In this document: one piece after another, positions 47,246-57,330 of the stretch
Layout: each line of letters begins with the position of its first letter
How positions within the stretch are numbered: position 1 is the stretch's first letter
Assembly (NCBI GenBank): GCA_905479575.1
Contig: CAJQNB010000064.1
Span: 1 to 57,330, forward strand
Direction of reading: 5' to 3'
DNA length: 57,330 nt
DNA from: an uncultured Pseudophaeobacter sp.
GTDB taxonomy: Bacteria; Pseudomonadota; Alphaproteobacteria; Rhodobacterales; Rhodobacteraceae
Made by a program: the position numbers and the translations under genes
The notes under the pieces: generated by a model
What the model saw: only the letters and a program-made list of their open reading frames with translations
What the model was told of the DNA's origin: nothing
The model's database searches: none

Positions 47246-47770
47246 TTAGCGCACCAGGGTGCCGGTACGGCGGATTTTGCGCTGCAACTGCATCAGCCCA
47301 TAAAGCAGGGCCTCAGCGGTGGGCGGGCAGCCCGGCACGTAGATATCAACTGGCACAATACGGTCACAGCCGCGCACAACCGAGTAGCTGTAGTGATAAT
47401 ATCCACCACCATTGGCGCAGGACCCCATCGAGATCACATAGCGTGGCTCGGGCATCTGGTCGTAGACCTTGCGCAGCGCTGGCGCCATTTTGTTGGTCAG
47501 GGTGCCGGCAACAATCATCACATCGGACTGGCGTGGGGAAGCCCGCGGGGCAATGCCAAATCGTTCCGCATCGTAGCGCGGCATCGAGGTATGCATCATC
47601 TCAACCGCGCAGCAGGCCAGACCAAAGGTCATCCAGTGCAGCGACCCGGTGCGTGCCCAGTTGATAATATCCTCCGTCGAGGTCAGCAGAAATCCCTTGT
47701 CCTGCAGCTCGGCGTTCAGCGCCTGGGTAGCAACTTCCTTGTCGATCCCAGCGGTGTTTGCTCCGGTCAT
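47246..47770 (-). CDS. nuoB: NADH-quinone oxidoreductase subunit B
   Basis: The 174-residue subunit holding cluster N2, the last electron donor to quinone. N2 ligands include the tandem Cys pair in [11 protein letters not shown], the Cys in [10 protein letters not shown] and that in [14 protein letters not shown]. The start is placed at ATG 47770, overlapping the nuoA stop by one base (TGATG), rather than ATG 47779 or 47800 inside nuoA. Confidence 0.97.
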   Translation of the reverse strand: MTGANTAGIDKEVATQALNAELQDKGFLLTSTEDIINWARTGSLHWMTFGLACCAVEMMHTSMPRYDAERFGIAPRASPRQSDVMIVAGTLTNKMAPALRKVYDQMPEPRYVISMGSCANGGGYYHYSYSVVRGCDRIVPVDIYVPGCPPTAEALLYGLMQLQRKIRRTGTLVR

Positions 47771-48135
47771 CACTCCCATTCCAGAGCTCCCTTTTTCCAC
47801 TCATAGGCAAAACCAATGGTCAGAACTGCCAGAAACACCATCATCGACCAGAAACCAGTATCGCTCATATCCTTGAAGCCAACGGCCCAGGGAAACAGGA
47901 AGGCAATTTCCAAATCAAAAATGATGAAAAGAATCGACACCAGATAAAATCGCACATCAAATTTCATCCGGGCGTCATCAAAAGCGTTGAAACCGCACTC
48001 ATAGGCGCTGACTTTTTCCGGGTCAGGATTGCGAACAGCCAGTACAACTGCCGCCAGAATAAGAACAATTCCCAGGCCGACTGCGACGACCAAAAACACC
48101 AAGATCGGGAGGTATTCCCGCAACATCTCTTCCAC
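47770..48135 (-). CDS. nuoA: NADH-quinone oxidoreductase subunit A
   Basis: A 121-residue, three-helix membrane subunit of complex I and first gene of the operon. It has the loop [32 protein letters not shown], with the Cys near the quinone channel and the conserved acidic residues. The start is GTG 48135 with AAGGAG six bases upstream; ATG 48126 is a weaker alternative. The leader contains a GC-rich hairpin (48153-48172). Confidence 0.97.
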   Translation of the reverse strand: MEEMLREYLPILVFLVVAVGLGIVLILAAVVLAVRNPDPEKVSAYECGFNAFDDARMKFDVRFYLVSILFIIFDLEIAFLFPWAVGFKDMSDTGFWSMMVFLAVLTIGFAYEWKKGALEWE

Positions 48136-48152
48136 GAGTGGCTCCTTTCCGA

Positions 48153-48172
48153 GCGCGCGGCTTCTCGCGCGC
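48153..48172 (-). promoter_or_regulatory. GC-rich hairpin in the nuo leader
   Basis: GCGCGCG and CGCGCGC pair around a six-base loop, just upstream of the nuoA Shine-Dalgarno site. It may stabilise the mRNA 5' end or modulate initiation. Confidence 0.4.
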
Positions 48173-48200
48173 CGTCAATTGGCGTGTTGACTTGCGCATG

Positions 48201-48229
48201 TGTCTACTCCCACCCCCCCCTATCGTCAA
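48201..48229 (-). promoter_or_regulatory. Sigma-70-like promoter of the nuo operon
   Basis: On the minus strand TTGACG (48229-48224) and TAGACA (48206-48201) are separated by 17 bases, and the spacer includes a run of eight G (C8 at 48213-48220). Transcription would begin near 48194, giving a leader of about 60 bases. Confidence 0.5.
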
Positions 48230-48332
48230 CCAAACCAATGGTGAAGAAAGTGGCTTTCTGTACAAGTCGCGACCCTGCGGCATCACTTAACGCTATTTGG
48301 GCCAGCAGGGGTTAATTTCTTATTATTTCCAT

Positions 48333-48365
48333 AAGGAAAGGCGCCATGATTTCTCACGGCGCCCT
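48333..48365 (-). terminator. Intrinsic terminator of the liu operon
   Basis: GGCGCC (48358-48363) and GGCGCC (48340-48345), with flanking bases, form a stem around a 12-base loop. On the minus strand it is followed by TTTCCTT. It lies about 105 bases after the liuC stop. Confidence 0.6.
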
Positions 48366-48470
48366 GAAAACTGACATTCAAAATACTGGTTAACGCCGCC
48401 CCTAGGCGGCTTGGCTCTGCTCTGCTGCGGACCTGCAACAGACAGGCCTCTGCCCAGGTTCACTCCAGGT

Positions 48471-49253
48471 TCACCCCTGCCAACGGGGCTTACGCTTGTC
48501 AAAGAAGGCGCCGATGCCCTCTGAGGCCTCATCGCCTTCCCAGCGGCTGACCAGAGCGTCGATTGTCATGTCGATGGTCTCGTCATCCAGTCGTGGCCCC
48601 AGATCGCGGGTCAGTTTCTTTGCAGCCGCCACTGCGCCCGGAGCACAAGCCATATAAGGCAACACCTCGGCCTCGACCGCCGCCGCCAGATCCGCAGCGG
48701 GAACCGCCTTGGCCAAAAGCCCCAGCTCCACGGCTTCGGCAGCACCAAACAGGCGCGACGACATAAAGACCCGACGGGCGCGCGATTCTCCCATCCGCGC
48801 CACCACATAGGGGCCGATGGTGGCCGGGATCAAACCCAGCTTGGTCTCTGTCAGGCCCATCTTCAGATGATCGACACCAATGGCCACATCACAGACCGAC
48901 GCCATGCCAACGCCGCCGCCAAAGGCATTGCCCTGGATGGCACCGATCAAGGGCTTTGGCAGCGTGTTCAGTATCTGCAGCATTTCTGCCAGAACCCGCG
49001 CCTCGGCGCCACGGGTGGCGGCATCTGCCTGCATCTGCTGCTGCATCCAGCCCAGATCGCCCCCGGCACAAAAACTTTTGCCTGCACCCGTCAGCACAAC
49101 AACGCGCACATCGTCATCCAAGGCCAGTTGCTGCGCCGCCAATTTCAGCTCCTGCAGCATCTCGCCAGACATCGCATTGTGCTTTTCCGGACGGTTCAAC
49201 GTCATGGTGGCAACGCCACGCGCGTCCTGTTCGATCAATACTGTCTTATACAT
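48471..49253 (-). CDS. liuC: Methylglutaconyl-CoA hydratase (enoyl-CoA hydratase family)
   Basis: This enzyme hydrates 3-methylglutaconyl-CoA to HMG-CoA in leucine breakdown. The 260-residue crotonase-fold protein has the first oxyanion loop KSFCAGGDLGWM and the second in GNAFGGGVGMASVCD. The precise substrate is assigned from its place after hmgL and mcc genes; the fold alone would only say enoyl-CoA hydratase/isomerase. ATG 49253 begins the family-like sequence; the longer open frame upstream is not used. It is the last gene of the operon. Confidence 0.88.
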   Translation of the reverse strand: MYKTVLIEQDARGVATMTLNRPEKHNAMSGEMLQELKLAAQQLALDDDVRVVVLTGAGKSFCAGGDLGWMQQQMQADAATRGAEARVLAEMLQILNTLPKPLIGAIQGNAFGGGVGMASVCDVAIGVDHLKMGLTETKLGLIPATIGPYVVARMGESRARRVFMSSRLFGAAEAVELGLLAKAVPAADLAAAVEAEVLPYMACAPGAVAAAKKLTRDLGPRLDDETIDMTIDALVSRWEGDEASEGIGAFFDKRKPRWQG

Positions 49254-49302
49254 TCTCAGTCCCTCTACCCTCTTCCCTCTGGCCCATGGTCTTAGACCCA
49301 CA

Positions 49303-50160
49303 TTAGCTGTCGCTGCGCATGGCCTGTGCCATCTCAGCCGCTTCAACCAGGACATCCCGGTCCAGGCCCGTCTCATAGCCGAGCCCCACCAGATGGTCCT
49401 GCACGGCCTCGGTGGCAACATTGCCTGCAGCGCCTGGCGCATAGGGGCACCCGCCCAGGCCACCTACCGCCGCATCAAACACCCGAACCCCCTGCGCCAG
49501 AGAAGCCTCGATATTGTCCAAGGCGCGTCCAGACGTGTCGTGATAATGGCCGGCCAGATGGCTGACCGGCACCCGTTTCGTTACGGCAGACAGCATTTTG
49601 CTGATGGTTTCTGGCGTGCCCTGCCCGATGGTGTCGCCCAGTGACACCTCATAGCAGCCCAGCAGATGCAGCGTTTCAGCCACCAAAGCCACCTGATGCG
49701 GATCCGTTGGTCCGTCAAACGGGCAATCAGTGACACAGGACACATAGCCCCGCACCGGCAGCTTGATGGCTGCGGCGGCCTGCAGAATGGGCTTGAACCG
49801 TTCAATACTCTCGGTGATGGAGGCATTGATATTGGCACGGGAAAATCCCTCCGAGGCCGAGGCAAACACCGCGATTTCATCCGCCCCTGCCGCTACCGCA
49901 TCCGTGTAGCCACGCATATTGGGCGTCAGAGCCGCATAAGACACGCCCGGCGCACGGCTGATCCCGGCCAGAACCTCACCGCTGCCTGCCATCTGTGGCA
50001 CCCATTTCGGCGACACAAAGCTGGCCACTTCTATGCGGCGAAAGCCGGCCTGGGACAGGCAGTCCACCAAAGCGATTTTCTCTGCCACCGGGATGGCGCG
50101 CTTTTCATTCTGCAGCCCGTCGCGCGGCCCCATCTCGAAGATCTCGACAGATTGGCTCAT
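49303..50160 (-). CDS. hmgL: Hydroxymethylglutaryl-CoA lyase
   Basis: HMG-CoA lyase splits HMG-CoA into acetoacetate and acetyl-CoA, the end of the leucine pathway. The 285-residue TIM-barrel protein has EMGPRDGLQNEKR at the N-terminus, GHYHDTSGRALDN (metal-binding His residues) and the lyase signature GGLGGCPYAPGAAGN with the active-site Cys. ATG 50160 is chosen, with GAAGGA upstream, rather than ATG 50181. It sits between mccA and liuC. Confidence 0.94.
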   Translation of the reverse strand: MSQSVEIFEMGPRDGLQNEKRAIPVAEKIALVDCLSQAGFRRIEVASFVSPKWVPQMAGSGEVLAGISRAPGVSYAALTPNMRGYTDAVAAGADEIAVFASASEGFSRANINASITESIERFKPILQAAAAIKLPVRGYVSCVTDCPFDGPTDPHQVALVAETLHLLGCYEVSLGDTIGQGTPETISKMLSAVTKRVPVSHLAGHYHDTSGRALDNIEASLAQGVRVFDAAVGGLGGCPYAPGAAGNVATEAVQDHLVGLGYETGLDRDVLVEAAEMAQAMRSDS

Positions 50161-50177
50161 GGCGGATCCTTCCCTCT

Positions 50178-50193
50178 TCATCTTTCCAAAATA
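50178..50193 (+). repeat. 16-bp repeat, inverted copy of the one at 52226
   Basis: TCATCTTTCCAAAATA here is the exact reverse complement of 52226-52241. The two copies flank mccA in opposite orientation. This copy lacks the hairpin part. Confidence 0.5.
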
Positions 50194-50222
50194 GTCAAAC
50201 GGCCCAATCAGCAGCCCGCGCC

Positions 50223-52166
<1,944 letters not shown>

Positions 52167-52194
52167 GGGGTTGGGTCCTTTGTTTGGAAGGTCG

Positions 52195-52241
52195 GTCCGG
52201 GGGCGCTGCCCCCGGACCCCCGAGGTATTTTGGAAAGATGA
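52195..52241 (-). repeat. REP-like palindromic element between mccB and mccA
   Basis: GTCCGGGGGC and GCCCCCGGAC form a 10-bp perfect stem around GCT (52195-52216), next to CCTCGGGG and the 16-mer TATTTTGGAAAGATGA (52226-52241). I believe similar elements recur between genes in many Rhodobacteraceae genomes. In the mRNA it would form a strong hairpin ahead of mccA. Confidence 0.6.
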
Positions 52242-52252
52242 AAGACGCGCGC

Positions 52253-53857
52253 TTACATGCGGAAGACGCCAAAGCGTGTTTCGTCGATCTCGGCATTGAG
52301 AGCGGCACGCAGGGACAGGGCCAGCACATCGCGGCTTTTGCGCGGGTCGATGATACCGTCGTCCCAGAGCCGCGCCGAGGCATAAAGCGGGTGGCTTTGC
52401 TCTTCGAACATATCGATTGTTGGCTGTTTGAACTGCGCTTCTTCATCCGCTGACCAGCTGCCGCCCTGACGTTCGATAGCGTCCCGTTTTACTGTTGCCA
52501 GCACGCCTGCGGCCTGTTCGCCCCCCATCACTGAGATGCGGGAATTGGGCCAGGTCCACAGGAAACGGGGCTGATAGGCCCGTCCTGCCATGCCGTAGTT
52601 GCCCGCGCCAAAAGAGCCGCCTACCAGCATGGTGATCTTGGGAACATTGGTGGAGGCCACGGCGGTGACCATTTTGGCGCCATGGCGGGCAATGCCTTCG
52701 TTCTCATATTTGCGGCCCACCATAAAGCCGGTGATGTTTTGCAAAAAGACCAGCGGGATTTTGCGTTGCGAGCAGAGCTCGACAAAATGCGCGCCCTTCT
52801 GCGCCGCTTCAGAGAACAGCACGCCATTGTTGGCGATGATCCCCACGGGGCAGCCTTTGACATGGGCAAAACCGGTGACCAGAGTTTCCCCGTAGCGCGG
52901 TTTGAACTCGTCAAAGCGCGAACCATCCACCAGCCGGGCGATGACTTCGCGGATGTCATAGGGGGTACGCAGATCGCCGGGCACCACGCCGAGGATCTCT
53001 GCCGGGTCATAGGCTGGCTCTTCGGGGGAGGCCCAGTTTACGGTTTGCGGCTTGGTGATATTGAGCGACTGCACCGCGCGGCGTGCCAGGGCCAGGGCGT
53101 GGGCGTCATCTTCGGCCAGGTAGTCGGCAACACCGGACAGGCGGGTGTGCACATCGCCACCGCCGAGATCTTCAGCCGAGACCACTTCGCCAGTGGCGGC
53201 TTTGACCAGAGGGGGGCCCGCTAGGAAGATGGTTCCCTGTTCTTTGACGATGATGGTGACATCGGACATCGCAGGCACATAGGCGCCCCCGGCGGTACAG
53301 GAGCCCATGACCACGGCGATTTGCGGGATGCCCTTGGCGGACATACGCGCCTGATTGTAAAAGATACGGCCAAAGTGGTCGCGGTCCGGGAAAACCTCAT
53401 CCTGCTGCGGCAGGTTGGCACCGCCGCTGTCCACCAGATAGATGCAAGGCAGGCAGTTTTCCTCGGCAATCTCTTGCGCCCGCAGGTGTTTTTTCACCGT
53501 CATCGGGAAATAGGTGCCGCCCTTTACGGTGGCATCGTTGCAGACCACCATGACCTCTTGGCCATGCACCCGCCCGATACCGGCGATGACACCTGCAGCC
53601 GGGGCCGCGTTGTCATACATGTTATGGGCGGCTGTCGCTCCGATCTCGAGGAAGGGCGAGCCTGGATCCAGTAGGTTCGCCACCCGGCGGCGTGGCAGCA
53701 TTTTGCCCCGGCCCTCATGGCGAGCGCGGGATTTTTCACCACCGCCCAGGCGGGCGGCCTCTGCCGCGTCGTCGATCTGGCCAAGCGCCTCAAGATGCGC
53801 AGCCTGATTGGCCTTAAAGGCTTCGGAGGAAGGCATTGCCTTGGATTTGAGTTTCAT
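52253..53857 (-). CDS. mccB: Methylcrotonyl-CoA carboxylase beta (carboxyltransferase) subunit
   Basis: This subunit moves the carboxyl group from biotin to 3-methylcrotonyl-CoA. The 534-residue protein has the two crotonase-like halves of carboxyltransferases: N-terminal [25 protein letters not shown] and [17 protein letters not shown], then [24 protein letters not shown] and [18 protein letters not shown] with the oxyanion glycines. ATG 53857 is chosen because GAAGGA lies upstream. It sits 13 bases after the small exported-protein gene. Confidence 0.95.
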   Translation of the reverse strand: MKLKSKAMPSSEAFKANQAAHLEALGQIDDAAEAARLGGGEKSRARHEGRGKMLPRRRVANLLDPGSPFLEIGATAAHNMYDNAAPAAGVIAGIGRVHGQEVMVVCNDATVKGGTYFPMTVKKHLRAQEIAEENCLPCIYLVDSGGANLPQQDEVFPDRDHFGRIFYNQARMSAKGIPQIAVVMGSCTAGGAYVPAMSDVTIIVKEQGTIFLAGPPLVKAATGEVVSAEDLGGGDVHTRLSGVADYLAEDDAHALALARRAVQSLNITKPQTVNWASPEEPAYDPAEILGVVPGDLRTPYDIREVIARLVDGSRFDEFKPRYGETLVTGFAHVKGCPVGIIANNGVLFSEAAQKGAHFVELCSQRKIPLVFLQNITGFMVGRKYENEGIARHGAKMVTAVASTNVPKITMLVGGSFGAGNYGMAGRAYQPRFLWTWPNSRISVMGGEQAAGVLATVKRDAIERQGGSWSADEEAQFKQPTIDMFEEQSHPLYASARLWDDGIIDPRKSRDVLALSLRAALNAEIDETRFGVFRM

Positions 53858-53870
53858 ATTTGCGTCCTTC

Positions 53871-54338
53871 TCACCTGTTACGGTTTGATTGGTGGCGTTC
53901 AACCACGCGGAGTTTGAACCATTTCAAAAGCGCCGTTTGATAAGCGCAGAGTTCGGTGGCATTCAGGCCTGCAACCTGAGTCGTGGAGCAATCCGCCTGC
54001 GGCCACAGATCGGCAAATGCAGACGGGGCTTCAGCCTGCTCGGAGGCCTCACGATAGGTGCTTTCAATACGAGCGCCGTCCTGTTCCAGCCAGGAGGTCA
54101 CATCAGCGAGACAATCTCCCTCAGACTGGATCTCCCGACCCATGTTGCAAAGTTCCCTCGCTTTAGAAACACAAAGCTGGAGCATTGGAGTTTGCAGAGG
54201 AACATCGAGGGTACGACTGCTGCAGGCCACGAGATACCCCTCAGTATCAAAACCCGGGCTTGGGTGCCTGTCCGCCGCTGCCAAGATGGGGGCCGGAACC
54301 AGTGCCAGGGCGGCAACACAGGATTGAAGGATTCTCAT
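53871..54338 (-). CDS. Exported Cys-containing protein inside the leucine operon
   Basis: A 155-residue protein with a signal peptide ([20 protein letters not shown]) and a mature helical domain with six cysteines (LVACSSR, LQLCVSK, ELCNMG, GDCLAD, ADCSTT, ELCAYQ), suggesting three disulfides in the periplasm. It loosely resembles LprI/DUF1311-type small exported proteins, but I cannot confirm a family. Its ATG overlaps the acyl-CoA synthetase stop by four bases, so it is translated with the leucine enzymes. Why a periplasmic protein is coupled to them is unclear. Confidence 0.7.
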   Translation of the reverse strand: MRILQSCVAALALVPAPILAAADRHPSPGFDTEGYLVACSSRTLDVPLQTPMLQLCVSKARELCNMGREIQSEGDCLADVTSWLEQDGARIESTYREASEQAEAPSAFADLWPQADCSTTQVAGLNATELCAYQTALLKWFKLRVVERHQSNRNR

Positions 54339-55903
54339 GCCCCGACCTCCCCAGCAGCCCTTGCTTTCAGCTCCTTGCGAATGACCTTGCCGGTCACGGT
54401 CATCGGCAGGGCCTCCAGAAAGGTGATTTCGCGGGGGTAGGAATACTGGGCCAGACGGTGCTTCACGTAGTCCTGCAGCTCTTTTTCGCTGGCGACGGCG
54501 CCGTCTTTCAGCACCACATAGGCTTTGACGATCTCGGTGCGCAGAGGATCGGGCTTGCCGACAACGCCCACGGTCGCGACGCTGGGGTGGGTCATCAGGC
54601 AGTCTTCGATCTCGGCAGGGCCGATGCGATAGCCAGCTGAGGTGATCACGTCATCCTCGCGGCCGACAAAACGCAGGAAGTCGCCCTCCCAGATGCCGCG
54701 ATCGCCCGTTACCAGCCAGTCGCCGTGAAACTTCGCGGCTGTCTCATCGGGCCGGTTCCAATACTCCAGCATCATCGAGGCAGAGCCGCGCCGCACAGCG
54801 ACATCGCCTTCTGCGCTGGTTGGTTTGCCCGCGGAATCAAGCACCGCCAATTGATGCCCCGGCACGGCCTTGCCGATGCAACCGGGACGCGGCGGGTAGT
54901 CGACACCACAGGAGGAAGCCACCATGTTACATTCGGTTTGGCCGTAGAACTCATTGATGGTCACGCCAAAGCTCGACTGGCCCCAAGCGAGCATCTCTGC
55001 GCCCAGGGGCTCTCCGCCAGACGCAACCGAGCGCAGGCCGTCGAGCCCCTGCCCCGCTGCTTTCAACATGCGCAGCGCTGTGGGGGGGAAGAACACATTG
55101 CGCACCTCGCCACGGCGCACCAGATCGGCGCAGGCCTCAGGGGTGAATTTGTCGAGCCGGGCGGCAACAACGGGCACCCCCAGCGCCAGACCCGGCATCA
55201 GGACGTCGAACAGCCCGCCAATCCAGGCCCAATCCGCCGGGGTCCACAGACAATCCCCTGGCTGGCCCAAATCATCATGGCTGATCGCCACGCCGGGCAA
55301 ATGCCCGGTCAGCACCCGATGCCCATGCAGCGCGCCTTTGGGGCTGCCAGTCGTCCCGGAGGTATAGATCAAAATGGCCGGAGTGTCGGGCTTGGTCTGC
55401 GCAAAGGCCACCGCCTGCCCCGGCAGGGACACCTGATCTACCATCACCGCCTCGGCCAGATCACCCAGCAGCTCCGCGCCTTCGGGATCCGTCAACACAA
55501 AGGACACCCCTGCATCCCCTGCCCGCGAGGCCAGAGCGTCGCGTTTGAACAATTTGAAAAGCGGCACCGAAATGGCCCCCAGCTTCCAGATCGCCAGATG
55601 CGCGGCGGCGCACCAGGGGGATTGGCTCAGCAGAACGCCTACCCGGTCACCGGGCTGAATACGAGTCAGCAGGTAGCGCGCCAGCCCATCGACCATCTCA
55701 GCCAGGTCCCCATAGCTGATATCTCGCCGCTCAGCCCCGGTGAGATCAATCAGCGCCAGGGCGGCAGGGTCCTGCGCCAGGGCCTGCGCCGCCATATTCA
55801 ACTGGTCCGGCAAGCGCCAAGACCCATCCGCAGCCAGTCCAATTGCGGCCAGTCGATCCGCGGCCGGTCCAGTTCCGGCCTGTGCAAAAGCTGTTTTTGT
55901 CAT
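54335..55903 (-). CDS. AMP-dependent acyl-CoA synthetase in the leucine operon
   Basis: A 522-residue member of the ANL superfamily that forms an acyl-AMP and then an acyl-CoA. The P-loop is YTSGTTGSPKG (180-190). A5-type FYGQTE is present, then GDWLVTGDRG, and the catalytic Lys is in MTVTGKVIRKEL near the C-terminus. It resembles medium/short-chain acyl-CoA synthetases. In this position it may activate isovalerate, methylcrotonate or acetoacetate for the pathway; the substrate is inferred from context only. The start is ATG 55903. Confidence 0.88.
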   Translation of the reverse strand: MTKTAFAQAGTGPAADRLAAIGLAADGSWRLPDQLNMAAQALAQDPAALALIDLTGAERRDISYGDLAEMVDGLARYLLTRIQPGDRVGVLLSQSPWCAAAHLAIWKLGAISVPLFKLFKRDALASRAGDAGVSFVLTDPEGAELLGDLAEAVMVDQVSLPGQAVAFAQTKPDTPAILIYTSGTTGSPKGALHGHRVLTGHLPGVAISHDDLGQPGDCLWTPADWAWIGGLFDVLMPGLALGVPVVAARLDKFTPEACADLVRRGEVRNVFFPPTALRMLKAAGQGLDGLRSVASGGEPLGAEMLAWGQSSFGVTINEFYGQTECNMVASSCGVDYPPRPGCIGKAVPGHQLAVLDSAGKPTSAEGDVAVRRGSASMMLEYWNRPDETAAKFHGDWLVTGDRGIWEGDFLRFVGREDDVITSAGYRIGPAEIEDCLMTHPSVATVGVVGKPDPLRTEIVKAYVVLKDGAVASEKELQDYVKHRLAQYSYPREITFLEALPMTVTGKVIRKELKARAAGEVGA

Positions 55904-55974
55904 GTGACATTCCCAAAATGCATAGCCGATATGCTTATTCCCCCTGTGTTTCCAAAGGGAAAGCGACCGCCTCT

Positions 55975-55988
55975 TTGATCCAGATCAG
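55975..55988. promoter_or_regulatory. FNR/FnrL-type box upstream of ompW
   Basis: TTGAT-CCAG-ATCAG matches the FNR consensus TTGAT-N4-ATCAA at nine of ten positions. It lies 61 bases before ATG 56050. If it is centred at -41.5 the transcript would start near 56023, with CAGATAGAT as a possible -10 region. It could also act on the divergent acyl-CoA synthetase gene. Confidence 0.55.
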
Positions 55989-56049
55989 AGCGCGTTTTTG
56001 ATTTTGGGCGCAGATAGATCGGGTAAATACAAGAAAAGGGACTCTCCCC

Positions 56050-56652
56050 ATGAAACGCTCTGCTTCCATCCTGGCCTTGGCAACAGCCTGCACTGTTCTG
56101 GCTGTACCGGCCTTTGCGCAATCGCAAGGTGATTGGACCTTTGGTGTTGGTGTCATCAACGTCAACCCCAAGTCCGACAACGGCACATTGGCTGGTGCCC
56201 CAGCGACAATGACCGACGACACGCAGATCTCTTTGACTGCAGAGTATTTCATCCGCGACAACCTCGGTATCGAATTGCTGGCGGCAACTCCGTTTGAGCA
56301 CGACATCAACATCGGCGGCGCCTTTGCCGGCACCTCCAAGCAGCTGCCGCCCACCCTGTCGATCAACTACCACTTCCCCACCAAGGGCAACATCAAACCC
56401 TTCATCGGTGCTGGCATCAACTACACCACCTTCTTTGAAGAGCAGTCCGCTCTTGGTGTGCTGGAGCTCAAGGACAGCTGGGGGTTTGCACTGCAGGCTG
56501 GTGCCGACTGGCAGATCTCTGACAATGGCGCTCTGCGCCTGAACGTCCGCTATATGGACATCGACTCCGATGCATTCCTGAACGGAGCCTCGATCGGCAA
56601 AGCCGAAATCGATCCGGTCACCATTGGTGTCAGCTACGTTCACAGGTTCTGA
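56050..56652 (+). CDS. ompW: OmpW family outer-membrane protein
   Basis: OmpW proteins are 8-stranded outer-membrane barrels forming narrow hydrophobic channels. The 200-residue precursor has the signal MKRSASILALATACTVLAVP with cleavage near AFA, then GDWTFGVGVINVNPKSDN, LSINYHFPTKGNIKPFIGAGINYTTFF and the C-terminal VTIGVSYVHRF ending in Phe, the barrel-assembly signal. An AAAGGGA precedes the ATG. It runs opposite to the flanking leucine genes, so it splits ivd from the rest. The FNR-like box upstream fits known oxygen control of ompW in other bacteria. Confidence 0.93.
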   Translation: MKRSASILALATACTVLAVPAFAQSQGDWTFGVGVINVNPKSDNGTLAGAPATMTDDTQISLTAEYFIRDNLGIELLAATPFEHDINIGGAFAGTSKQLPPTLSINYHFPTKGNIKPFIGAGINYTTFFEEQSALGVLELKDSWGFALQAGADWQISDNGALRLNVRYMDIDSDAFLNGASIGKAEIDPVTIGVSYVHRF

Positions 56653-56707
56653 TCCTTTGATCTAATATCTATCGGTGGGCCCCTGCGGGCCTGCCACCCC
56701 GATAAGC

Positions 56708-56745
56708 AAAACCCCACCTGGCCTCCCTCGGACAGGTGGGGTTTT
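56708..56745. terminator. Bidirectional terminator between ompW and ivd
   Basis: AAAACCCCACCTG and CAGGTGGGGTTTT form a long stem with A/T ends on both sides. It serves the convergent ompW (+) and ivd (-). Confidence 0.9.
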
Positions 56746-56752
56746 CTATATC

Positions 56753-57330
56753 TTACATGGTGCCCATCAGCTCACGACCGATCAGCATGCGACGGATTTC
56801 AGAGGTGCCCGCCCCAATTTCCATCAGCTTGGCATCGCGGAAGATCCGGCCCACGGGATTGTCGGACAGATAGCCCGCCCCGCCCAGCGCCTGTACCGCC
56901 TGATGCGCCTGCACCATCGCCTGCTCGGAGGCATAGAGGCAGCACGCCGCCGCATCCTGCCGGGTCACGGTGCCCTTGTCGCAGGCCTTGGCCACCTCGT
57001 AGATATAGGCACGGGCCGAATTCATCGCCGTATACATATCGGCCATCTTGCCCTGCATCAGTTGGAAGTTCCCGATGGGCTGCCCGAATTGCTTGCGCTC
57101 GGCCATATAGGGCATGATTTCGTCCAGGCAGGCGGCGATGATGCCGGTACCTATACCCGCCAGCACCACGCGTTCATAATCCAGGCCGGACATCAGCACG
57201 GCCACGCCGCGCCCCTCGGTGCCCAGCACGTTTTCAAACGGCACTTCGCAATCCTCAAAGATCAGCTCGCCGGTGTTTGATCCGCGCATGCCCAGCTTGT
57301 CGAAATGTGGGCCAGTCGAGAAGCCCTTGA
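56753..57330 (-). CDS. ivd: Isovaleryl-CoA dehydrogenase, cut by the window end
   Basis: This enzyme oxidises isovaleryl-CoA to 3-methylcrotonyl-CoA, the substrate of the carboxylase encoded beside it, passing electrons to ETF. Only the C-terminal ~190 residues are in the window, and the frame runs open to the last base. Visible acyl-CoA dehydrogenase parts are [71 protein letters not shown]. The Glu in [10 protein letters not shown] is at the position used as catalytic base in isovaleryl-CoA dehydrogenases, and the usual Glu of other family members (EGT) is Ala (AGT), which supports this substrate. Confidence 0.93.
   Translation of the reverse strand, partial: KGFSTGPHFDKLGMRGSNTGELIFEDCEVPFENVLGTEGRGVAVLMSGLDYERVVLAGIGTGIIAACLDEIMPYMAERKQFGQPIGNFQLMQGKMADMYTAMNSARAYIYEVAKACDKGTVTRQDAAACCLYASEQAMVQAHQAVQALGGAGYLSDNPVGRIFRDAKLMEIGAGTSEIRRMLIGRELMGTM

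Larger units (their letters stand above)
48136..48470. other. 335-bp gap between nuoA and liuC
   Basis: This holds the nuo leader and promoter and the liu-operon terminator. A second small stem, GCCGCC-CCTA-GGCGGC, is at 48395-48410 between the liuC stop and that terminator. No gene is seen. Confidence 0.55.

Overview
The window is a chromosomal stretch from an alphaproteobacterium of the Rhodobacteraceae, most likely a marine Roseobacter-group member (Phaeobacter/Ruegeria-like; the genus is a guess). This rests on high GC, an operon-coded 14-subunit complex I with the interspersed small genes (DUF5333, DUF5337, lipoproteins) typical of Rhodobacter/Paracoccus/Roseobacter, an arsenosugar-type ArsM, stand-alone Hint-domain proteins, and a leucine-degradation operon next to nuo. 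Almost all of it looks like vertically inherited core genome. I see no rRNA, tRNA, CRISPR, prophage or insertion sequence.

Region by region. 1-6.8 kb (+): 3' part of radA, cvpA, a degenerate Hint-domain protein behind a CtrA/DnaA/GANTC-marked intergenic region, purF, a DUF2199 protein, a small PilP/GspC-like protein and an SDR protein. 7.1-9.9 kb (+): the surE-pcm-nlpD cluster. 10-12.7 kb (-): a DUF815 ATPase and tatABC. 12.9-14.0 kb (+): a small dimeric alpha-beta-barrel-like protein and a YafY/WYL regulator behind a strong palindrome. 14.0-18.4 kb (-): orphan ABC ATPase, arsM, an alkC interrupted by an in-frame TGA, and an atypical SDR. 18.7-25.1 kb: a second Hint protein, a hybrid histidine kinase, prfC, and an unknown protein coupled to a family 2 glycosyltransferase. 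25.4-27.4 kb (+): DEAD-box helicase with a structured leader, and a 57-residue protein. 27.5-30.7 kb (-): birA-coaX-rnj.

30.8-48.1 kb (-) is the complete nuoABCDEFGHIJKLMN operon. Six extra genes sit among the nuo genes, several joined by ATGA overlaps: DUF5337 (E/F), a lipoprotein and DUF5333 (F/G), a lipoprotein (G/H), a carboxymuconolactone-decarboxylase-like protein (I/J) and a Cys-rich exported protein (J/K). A sigma-70-like promoter precedes nuoA and an intrinsic terminator follows nuoN.

48.5-57.3 kb (-) is the leucine/isovalerate (liu) pathway: isovaleryl-CoA dehydrogenase (cut by the window end), acyl-CoA synthetase, a small exported protein, methylcrotonyl-CoA carboxylase beta and alpha, HMG-CoA lyase and methylglutaconyl-CoA hydratase. 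It yields acetoacetate and acetyl-CoA and feeds NADH to the adjacent complex I. A divergent ompW with an FNR-type site upstream splits the cluster.

Most worth a second look: the alkC in-frame stop between two intact domains; the accessory genes woven into nuo and the helix-hairpin-helix tail on NuoE; the C8 tract inside the nuo promoter spacer; the cell-cycle motif cluster before the degenerate Hint gene; the palindrome before the WYL regulator; and the FNR-like box before ompW.
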